From NCBI GenBank assembly GCA_903926695.1, contig CAIYKK010000522.1, forward strand, positions 1-10,140: a stretch of 10,140 nucleotides of DNA. The letters run 5' to 3'. This document shows positions 6,205-10,140 of the stretch, one piece after another (within the stretch, counting starts at the first letter, position 1; each line of letters opens with the position of its first letter). This DNA comes from an uncultured Burkholderiales bacterium (GTDB taxonomy: Bacteria; Pseudomonadota; Gammaproteobacteria; Burkholderiales; Burkholderiaceae_C). The position numbers and the translations under genes were made by a program. The notes beneath the pieces are model-generated. The model saw nothing but the letters and a program-made list of their open reading frames with translations. It did not search any database and was not told where the DNA came from.

Positions 6205-6893
6205 AATACACACCTATTCAACCCCCCGCCGCCAAAGCGCCCAAGCCGCTCGTCAAAGCCACCGTCAAGCCCAAGGGCACGGCCCACCTCAAGCCGCCCG
6301 GCGAAATCCGCATCATTGGCGGCCAGTACCGGCGCACCAAGCTGCCGGTGCCGGACAAGCCGGGCCTGCGCCCCACGCCCGACCGCGTGCGCGAAACGCT
6401 GTTCAACTGGCTGGGCCAGGATTTGACCGGCTGGCGCTGCGCCGATGTGTTTGCGGGCACGGGGGTGCTCGGCTTTGAAGCCGCCTCGCGCGGTGCCGCC
6501 GACGTGCTGCTGTGTGAGCAGGAACCGGCGCTGGCGCTGGCGCTCAAGGCCGTGCAGGCGCGGCTCAAGGCCAGCGCGGTACGCGTCGAGCGCGGCGATG
6601 GTATCAGCGCGCTCAAGCGCTTGATGCCGGGCAGTATGCAGCTGGTCTTTTTAGATCCGCCGTTTGATTCAAACTTTTTTGAGCCAGCGCTGACGGCCGC
6701 CGCCCAGGCGATCAGCCCGACCGGTCTGATTTACCTCGAAGCGCCCCGCCCCTGGACCGATGAAGAGTTGTTGCCACTGGGCTTGCAGATTCACCGCAGC
6801 GGCAAGGCCGGCGCGGTGCATTTTCACCTGCTGACGCGCTGCCAGACGCCGCCAGAATCGGCAGAGCTGCCCGAGTCGCCAGCCGTCGCCTGA
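6201..6893 (+). CDS. rsmD: 16S rRNA (guanine966-N2)-methyltransferase RsmD
   Basis: RsmD methylates G966 of 16S rRNA in the assembling 30S subunit, using S-adenosylmethionine. The 230-aa product has the family signature RIIGGQYRRTKLPV (37-50) and LRPTPDRVRETLFNWL (56-71). These are followed by the SAM-binding motif DVFAGTGVLGFEAASRG (82-98), an acidic CEQE at 105-108 ending strand 2, and the catalytic FLDPPFD (150-156). The first 34 residues are a Lys/Pro/Ala-rich extension. I chose ATG 6201; an upstream TTG at 6054 only opens the frame through iscB-derived DNA. No Shine-Dalgarno lies at proper distance (GGGG is 16 bases away), and the ATG overlaps the TGA of the iscB remnant, so its expression signals have been replaced by transposon sequence. 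Identification is secure; the expression mode is inference. Confidence 0.95.
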   Translation: MKYTPIQPPAAKAPKPLVKATVKPKGTAHLKPPGEIRIIGGQYRRTKLPVPDKPGLRPTPDRVRETLFNWLGQDLTGWRCADVFAGTGVLGFEAASRGAADVLLCEQEPALALALKAVQARLKASAVRVERGDGISALKRLMPGSMQLVFLDPPFDSNFFEPALTAAAQAISPTGLIYLEAPRPWTDEELLPLGLQIHRSGKAGAVHFHLLTRCQTPPESAELPESPAVA

Positions 6894-6903
6894 TTCTCTG
6901 CGG

Positions 6904-6935
6904 CAGCGGCGCGGCCCGCAGCGCCCGCGCCGCTG
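6904..6935 (+). terminator. GC-rich hairpin between rsmD and coaD
   Basis: CAGCGGCGCGG (6904-6914) and CCGCGCCGCTG (6925-6935) form a perfect 11-bp stem with a 10-nt loop, starting 10 bases after the rsmD stop. There is no T-tract, so it may act as an RNA 3'-end stabiliser or a Rho-assisted stop and not as a classic terminator. It separates rsmD from coaD within a 101-bp very GC-rich gap. Confidence 0.45.
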
Positions 6936-6994
6936 GCAGGGTCACGCCGCCGGGCGGGCCGTGGCGCGAGCGGGCCGGGGCATAATTCTTTCCC

Positions 6995-7507
6995 ATGTCC
7001 GCTTCGCCCACGCCCCCTTTACGTATTGCTGTTTATTCCGGCACTTTTGACCCTTTTACCTTGGGCCACGACGATGTCGTGCGCCGCGCTGCCGGGCTGT
7101 TTGACCGGGTGGTGATTGCCGTCGCCGCCGCGCATCACAAAAAAACCCTGTTTTCGCTCGATGAGCGTGTGGCGCAGGTGCGGCTGGCAACCGAACACCT
7201 TCCCGGCATCAAGGTGCTGCCGTTTGACGGCTTGATCATGGATTTCTGCGCCGCGCAGTCCGCCTGCGCCGTGGTGCGCGGCATCCGCAACCTGGCCGAT
7301 TTTGACTACGAAGCACAAATGGCCGCGATGAACCGTAAGCTTCGCCCGCAGGTCGAAACCGTTTTTGTGCTGCCCGACGCGCCGGTGCAGTGCATCAGCA
7401 GCACCTTGGTGCGCGAGATCAGCAAGCTGGGCGGCAGCGTCGCGCAGATGGTCAGCCCGCCGATTGCGGCAGCGCTGGCCGCCGTCCACACGTCACGGGG
7501 AGCTTGA
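6995..7507 (+). CDS. coaD: Phosphopantetheine adenylyltransferase
   Basis: CoaD joins ATP and 4'-phosphopantetheine to make dephospho-CoA, the penultimate step of coenzyme A synthesis in the cytoplasm. The 170-aa protein is of normal family length. It has the nucleotidyltransferase motif GTFDPFTLGH (16-25, T/HxGH type), VRGIRNLADFDYEAQMA (94-110) and ISSTLVREI (134-142), all diagnostic of CoaD. The N-terminus carries a short MSASPTPP extension. No clear Shine-Dalgarno precedes the ATG; a CATAAT box ends 8 bases upstream, which would put the transcript start almost on the ATG, so a leaderless mRNA is possible. No matching -35 box is visible. The ferredoxin gene follows 4 bp after the stop and is almost certainly cotranscribed. 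Confidence 0.96.
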   Translation: MSASPTPPLRIAVYSGTFDPFTLGHDDVVRRAAGLFDRVVIAVAAAHHKKTLFSLDERVAQVRLATEHLPGIKVLPFDGLIMDFCAAQSACAVVRGIRNLADFDYEAQMAAMNRKLRPQVETVFVLPDAPVQCISSTLVREISKLGGSVAQMVSPPIAAALAAVHTSRGA

Positions 7508-7511
7508 TTCA

Positions 7512-7781
7512 ATGGCTTTATTCATCACCGCCGACTGCATCAACTGCGACGTGTGCGAGCCCGAATGCCCGAACGAGGCGATTTACCTCGGCGCTGACAT
7601 CTACGAAATTCACCCGGACAAATGCACCGAATGCGTCGGCCACTTTGACGAGCCGCAGTGTGTGCAGGTCTGTCCCGTGGCCTGCATTCCAGTCAATCCG
7701 CAGCAGGTGGAGAGCCGCGAAACCCTTTGGGAAAAATACCACCGGCTGCAGTCGCTGATTCCGATGGTGGCGGCGCACTGA
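7512..7781 (+). CDS. YfhL-family 2[4Fe-4S] ferredoxin
   Basis: The 89-aa electron carrier has two iron-sulfur cluster motifs. The first is C9-x2-C12-x2-C15-x3-C19-P. The second is C38-x2-C41-x8-C50-x3-C54-P, with the 8-residue insertion that marks the YfhL/Alvin type of bacterial ferredoxin. An additional C58 follows. A C-terminal helix (about residues 68-89) is usual for the type. A GGGGAG ribosome-binding site overlaps the end of coaD, 9 bases before the ATG, supporting coupled expression with coaD. Partner enzymes are not identified here; proteins of this class have low-potential clusters and are poorly assigned in vivo. It converges with pth, with a hairpin between the two genes. Confidence 0.93.
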   Translation: MALFITADCINCDVCEPECPNEAIYLGADIYEIHPDKCTECVGHFDEPQCVQVCPVACIPVNPQQVESRETLWEKYHRLQSLIPMVAAH

Positions 7782-7791
7782 TACCGCTGGC

Positions 7792-7816
7792 GGCGTGGCG
7801 GTTTTCAGGCCGCGCC
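7792..7816. terminator. Hairpin between convergent ferredoxin and pth genes
   Basis: GGCGTGGC (7792-7799) pairs with GCCGCGCC (7809-7816), 8 bp with one G-U pair, around a 9-nt loop. It fills the 39-bp gap between the stop codons of two converging genes, where a bidirectional terminator is expected. Only GGGTTTATT follows on the plus strand, so the T-tract is weak. Confidence 0.4.
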
Positions 7817-7820
7817 GGGT

Positions 7821-8486
7821 TTATTGACCATCGGCCTTGGCCGCAGGCAATAGCGGCGCGGCTCCAGCGGCGGGGCTGGGTGCTGTCGCCGGGCGTGGCG
7901 GCTTGGGCCGGGGCGGCTGGTGGGTGTGGATCTTCATCGTCGCCTTGTCCATCTCGCCCTTGAGCAGCTCGGGCAGGGCTTTCAGGCTGCGCTCTATGCA
8001 GTCCTCAATGGCGGCCCGGTGTTCCTGGGACGGCTTTTTCAGCACCCAGTTGATGACTTCGGCCTTGTCGCCGGGGTGGCCCACGCCGATGCGCAGCCGC
8101 CAGTAGTCGGGCGAGCCCAACTGCGCGTGAATGTCGCGCAGGCCGTTGTGGCCCGCGTGGCTGCCGCCAAACTTGAGCTTGACCTGGCCCGGAACCACGT
8201 CCAGCTCGTCATGCGCCACCAGCACCTCGCTGGGCAGAATCTTGAAAAACCGGGCCAGCGCCGCGACTGACTTGCCCGACAGGTTCATGAAGGTCAGCGG
8301 CTTGAGCAGCCACACGGTCTGCCCGTTGAGCGTGGTGCGGGCCACCTGGCCGTGGTAATTCTTGTCCAGGCTGAGCGGCGCCTTGAGTTCACGCGACAGC
8401 GCGTCAATCCACCAGAAGCCCGCATTGTGGCGCGTGGCTTCGTATTCAGGCCCAGGATTGCCCAGGCCGACAAACAGTTTGATCAT
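7821..8486 (-). CDS. pth: Peptidyl-tRNA hydrolase with Pro/Ala-rich C-terminal extension
   Basis: Pth cleaves peptidyl-tRNA released from stalled ribosomes and recycles tRNA; it is essential in most bacteria. The 221-aa product opens [19 protein letters not shown] with N10 and the catalytic H20. FMNLSGKSV (N68), AHDELD (D93) and [12 protein letters not shown] (N114) complete the active-site set. The core ends near residue 185; about 36 residues rich in Pro, Ala and Lys follow, longer than the roughly 194-residue E. coli form. The start at 8486 gives the canonical [12 protein letters not shown]; frames that begin further upstream run into the iscB gene. The ATG overlaps the iscB TGA (TGATG) and has no ribosome-binding site at normal spacing, so translation probably depends on ribosomes finishing iscB (inference). 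Confidence 0.95.
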   Translation of the reverse strand: MIKLFVGLGNPGPEYEATRHNAGFWWIDALSRELKAPLSLDKNYHGQVARTTLNGQTVWLLKPLTFMNLSGKSVAALARFFKILPSEVLVAHDELDVVPGQVKLKFGGSHAGHNGLRDIHAQLGSPDYWRLRIGVGHPGDKAEVINWVLKKPSQEHRAAIEDCIERSLKALPELLKGEMDKATMKIHTHQPPRPKPPRPATAPSPAAGAAPLLPAAKADGQ

Positions 8487-8701
8487 CAGTTTGCGCGTGA
8501 AACCCCAGCCTTCAGGCCGGGGAGGTAGAGCGCGGGATGCGAAGCATCCCCCTGCTTTGGCGGCGTACCTGTCGCGTCCGTTTTTGCCACCAGTTGATAG
8601 CCGTATCCATCGCCGCGCTGCACTACGGTGCAATAGCGGTGGGATACACCTTGAACCAAACCATCACGGGTTTGAATGTTGAAGCTGCCCGACGCCCTGA
8701 C
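8483..8701 (-). repeat. Long inverted repeat, copy 2 (partner 5986-6204)
   Basis: This is the 3' end of the complete iscB gene plus the ATGA at the pth start. It is opposite in orientation to copy 1, about 2.3 kb away, so homologous recombination between the two would invert the four housekeeping genes between them. Confidence 0.9.
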
Positions 8702-9877
8702 CGCAACCCGCCCCGTGTAGCTACCTGTCTTCTTGCCTTGGGTGACTTCGGCTTTCACCATGTCGCCCGTCTGAAAGCCCTGGATGCTTTTTGAACGGGT
8801 CAGATAACCGCGCACGCAGCCATATTTGTCCAGCCGGGTGCGCTGGTAACTGCCGCGCCCCATAGCCTTGAGGCACAGGGTCGGCTTGTGCCAGCCGGTC
8901 ATGGAGTTCACATCGCCGACACAGGCCGCATCGAGCGCATGGGTTTTGGGGATTCCCAACGCCATTCGATTGAATTTGGTTCTGCCGCCGGATGCGGTTT
9001 CAACGGTAAGACCCGTTGCCTTGAGTACGTTGACCAATGCCCAGCGAGTTGCATTGACGGCAGCGGCATCCTTGAGCGGACGCTTGGCTTGGGCCTGAAT
9101 ACGCTTCAAACGCTCGGGCTGCTTCGCTAAAAAAACTTCAACCGGCAAAGCCGCCTTTTTTGCGTTGCAGCATTGACAGGCCAGCGTTAGATTGCTGATG
9201 CGGTCTGAGCCACTTTTCGACTTCGGGTGGATATGCTCAATCTGCAGCGGCAGCCCCTTGGCGCCACAGTAGGCGCAAGTGCGGCCCCACTTTTCCAGCA
9301 GGTACTCGCGCACCTCGTAGCCCGCAAGCGTTCCTTGCTGGTACTGGGCGCCTTCAATTTCCGGGTTCTCCAGTGCCTGCATGTCAAAACGCACCAGTTC
9401 GGTACTGATAGCCGATACCGGGGCATAGCGCCGGATGCGGCTCACCCATGCCAGCGTCGTATTGACCCGGTGCAGCAAGCTTGGCGCCAGCCAGCCTGGC
9501 TTTTGATTGCCACGGTTCAAGAACCGGGGCGCACGGTAGCGTAAGTGACTGCGCCGCACTTTGCGGTGCCCACGCCGTGCCGTGAGTGCTTCGCTGATTT
9601 GTTTGCCCCGGTGCATCAGCTCAAACAGGTTGATGACAGCCACGCCGTTCTCTGCTGTTTCCCGCACCAAAGCCATGCCGGTGGTTTTACTGCCCGGATC
9701 GAGTTTGACGCGCAACGCTTGAAACTCGCAATCTTCGGTTTCGAGGTCAACGACGCGAATGGTGAATGGCAACATCTTGTGTACTCGGGCGCGACCACGT
9801 TCCAGCAGCAATCTGGCCCGCTTTTCGGTGCAGGGCATCAGTGAACTGCCGCTTCGATCCAAAACAAATACTGCCAT
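8486..9877 (-). CDS. iscB: IscB, RNA-guided HNH/RuvC nuclease of an IS200/IS605-like element
   Basis: IscB proteins are the transposon-encoded relatives of Cas9 that cut DNA using an omega RNA guide. The 463-aa product shows the complete architecture. The N-terminal PLMP-type domain is [14 protein letters not shown] (3-16). RuvC-I is [17 protein letters not shown] (catalytic D60). The Arg-rich bridge helix is [19 protein letters not shown] (101-119). RuvC-II is [10 protein letters not shown] (E160). The HNH domain has a C201-x2-C204 / C234-x2-C237 zinc site and the core IEHIHPKS (H215), with N229 downstream. RuvC-III is [12 protein letters not shown] (H313, D316). The C-terminal domain, presumably for target-motif recognition, extends to residue 463. 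No motif is missing, so the enzyme looks active. The region upstream of its ATG is strongly folded, as expected for its guide RNA. No TnpA is in view. The last sense codon abuts the pth start region. Confidence 0.93.
   Translation of the reverse strand: MAVFVLDRSGSSLMPCTEKRARLLLERGRARVHKMLPFTIRVVDLETEDCEFQALRVKLDPGSKTTGMALVRETAENGVAVINLFELMHRGKQISEALTARRGHRKVRRSHLRYRAPRFLNRGNQKPGWLAPSLLHRVNTTLAWVSRIRRYAPVSAISTELVRFDMQALENPEIEGAQYQQGTLAGYEVREYLLEKWGRTCAYCGAKGLPLQIEHIHPKSKSGSDRISNLTLACQCCNAKKAALPVEVFLAKQPERLKRIQAQAKRPLKDAAAVNATRWALVNVLKATGLTVETASGGRTKFNRMALGIPKTHALDAACVGDVNSMTGWHKPTLCLKAMGRGSYQRTRLDKYGCVRGYLTRSKSIQGFQTGDMVKAEVTQGKKTGSYTGRVAVRASGSFNIQTRDGLVQGVSHRYCTVVQRGDGYGYQLVAKTDATGTPPKQGDASHPALYLPGLKAGVSRAN
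8503..8522 (-). repeat. Right-end hairpin of the iscB element
   Basis: CCCCAGCC (8503-8510) and GGCCGGGG (8515-8522) form an 8-bp stem with one G-U pair and a 4-nt loop, 17 bases inside the junction with pth. Subterminal hairpins near each end are the rule in IS200/IS605-type elements, where the Y1 transposase recognises them as single-strand structures. Here the hairpin is coded within the last iscB codons. Confidence 0.55.
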
Positions 9878-10120
9878 TTCAAAACCTTCTGCCCTTACGG
9901 GCCTGGTGACGCAAGCCTTTCGGCAAGTCTCCCCTCGGGAATGTCAATAACCGGCTCCTGCTTTTGAGGGCAGCGACTAAAACCTTAGCCCCTTTACCTT
10001 TGGGCGGCATGATTAAAGCCTTGCAGAGCAGCAAACCTCGGCCAGCATTTGCTGGTGCGTCTGAACGACCCATTACTGACGTAGCGGGCTGGTTACCGCT
10101 TTCCCTGTTTCAACCTGGCT
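9878..10120 (-). ncRNA. Omega RNA (HEARO-type) guide RNA scaffold of IscB; 5' end approximate
   Basis: In iscB loci the guide RNA is encoded directly upstream of the ORF, and this interval is rich in consistent folds (RNA sense, minus strand). GCCC-GUAA-GGGC (9902-9891) is a GNRA hairpin just before the start codon. UGAC (9946-9943) pairs with GUCA (9910-9907) and encloses two hairpins: UUCCC-GAG-GGGAG (9941-9929), and GCC-GAAA-GGC (9924-9915) with another GNRA loop. CCAGCA-UGCUGG (10055-10042) and AGCGG-CCGCU (10100-10083) are further stems upstream. No convincing protein is encoded on either strand. The guide should be the first 15-20 nt at the 5' end, somewhere near 10080-10140 or just outside. 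The class is by context and fold; I could not run a covariance model. Confidence 0.72.
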
Positions 10121-10140
10121 CGCTGTCTTTCGACTTCAAG

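Larger units (their letters stand above)
8487..10140 (-). mobile_element. Non-autonomous iscB element (omega RNA + iscB), right end fixed, left end not resolved
   Basis: The right end is placed after ...GCAAACTG because the fragment at rsmD and this copy match up to GCAAACTGATGA and then diverge into two unrelated host genes. The left end lies near or beyond the window edge. The element carries iscB and its RNA but no tnpA, as is usual for iscB loci, so movement would need a transposase from elsewhere. The flanking ATGA at the right end agrees with the reported preference of HEARO elements for ATGA/GTGA sites. Confidence 0.7.

Noticed and set aside
7821..8633. Long N-terminally extended reading of Pth (270 aa)
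   Set aside because: The first 49 residues come from reading the iscB 3' end in another frame. Canonical Pth starts at [12 protein letters not shown] (8486). The same false extension appears at rsmD (6054) because of the repeat.
5986..8701. The two iscB-related segments as ends of one composite transposon carrying rsmD to pth
   Set aside because: They are both right ends, differ by about 13 percent, and each abuts a different gene start. Two independent insertions explain this better than one mobile unit with housekeeping cargo.
9879..10073. Minus-strand open frame of 64 codons overlapping the iscB start (TTTTGAAATG)
   Set aside because: It lies wholly in the region with strong RNA stems expected for the omega RNA. 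It has no ribosome-binding site of note and its product is a basic low-complexity sequence with no recognisable domain.
1..10140. CRISPR array, tRNA or rRNA genes
   Set aside because: I saw no regularly spaced direct repeats and no cloverleaf or rRNA-like conserved segments on either strand. The IscB locus has an omega RNA and no array.

Overview
The window looks like a chromosomal segment of a Betaproteobacterium, probably Burkholderiales and close to Comamonadaceae. This rests on the high-GC housekeeping genes, the rsmD-coaD-ferredoxin(YfhL type)-pth cluster, and alanine/proline-rich extensions on RsmD and Pth. The taxonomic call is inference; no rRNA or marker comparison was possible.

Left part (1-5511). 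The 3' end of recJ (+) is followed by a 24-residue single-membrane-span protein (+) whose leader can form a stem-loop. A three-gene operon on the minus strand converges on it. In transcription order the operon encodes a 1001-aa FtsZ/tubulin-like GTPase (Tubulin_2 type), a 130-aa zinc-ribbon/single-TM protein, and a 375-aa secreted periplasmic solute-binding protein of the TAXI/NMT1 kind. The last two proteins end in nearly the same short tail (G-x-C-S-x-x-D-x-x-A-G-L-C-R, Cys spacing C-x9-C), each after a flexible Ala/Pro linker. This is the best candidate here for a poorly described system: a cytoplasmic cytomotive-like GTPase, a membrane connector and a periplasmic sensor.

Middle (about 5637-6201). 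A decayed transposon scar holds the AT-rich left end, a promoter and the N-terminal third of a DDE-type transposase with an internal stop. It is fused at a microhomology junction to the last 69 codons of an iscB-like gene. The fused scar ends exactly at the start codon of rsmD.

Right part (6201-10140). rsmD, coaD and a 2[4Fe-4S] ferredoxin run on the plus strand and converge with pth on the minus strand. Directly upstream of pth lies a complete iscB gene (463 aa, all RuvC and HNH catalytic motifs visible). It is preceded by a richly folded region that fits the HEARO/omega RNA guide scaffold. Its left boundary and guide are near or beyond the right edge of the window. No TnpA transposase is present, so the iscB elements look non-autonomous.

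The two iscB right ends (fragment at rsmD, full copy at pth) align without gaps and both stop at the same place: the element ends in ...CTG and the next four bases are ATGA. ATG is the start codon of the downstream housekeeping gene and the A also completes the iscB TGA stop. Both genes therefore share a TGATG stop/start overlap with iscB sequence and are probably read by translational coupling.
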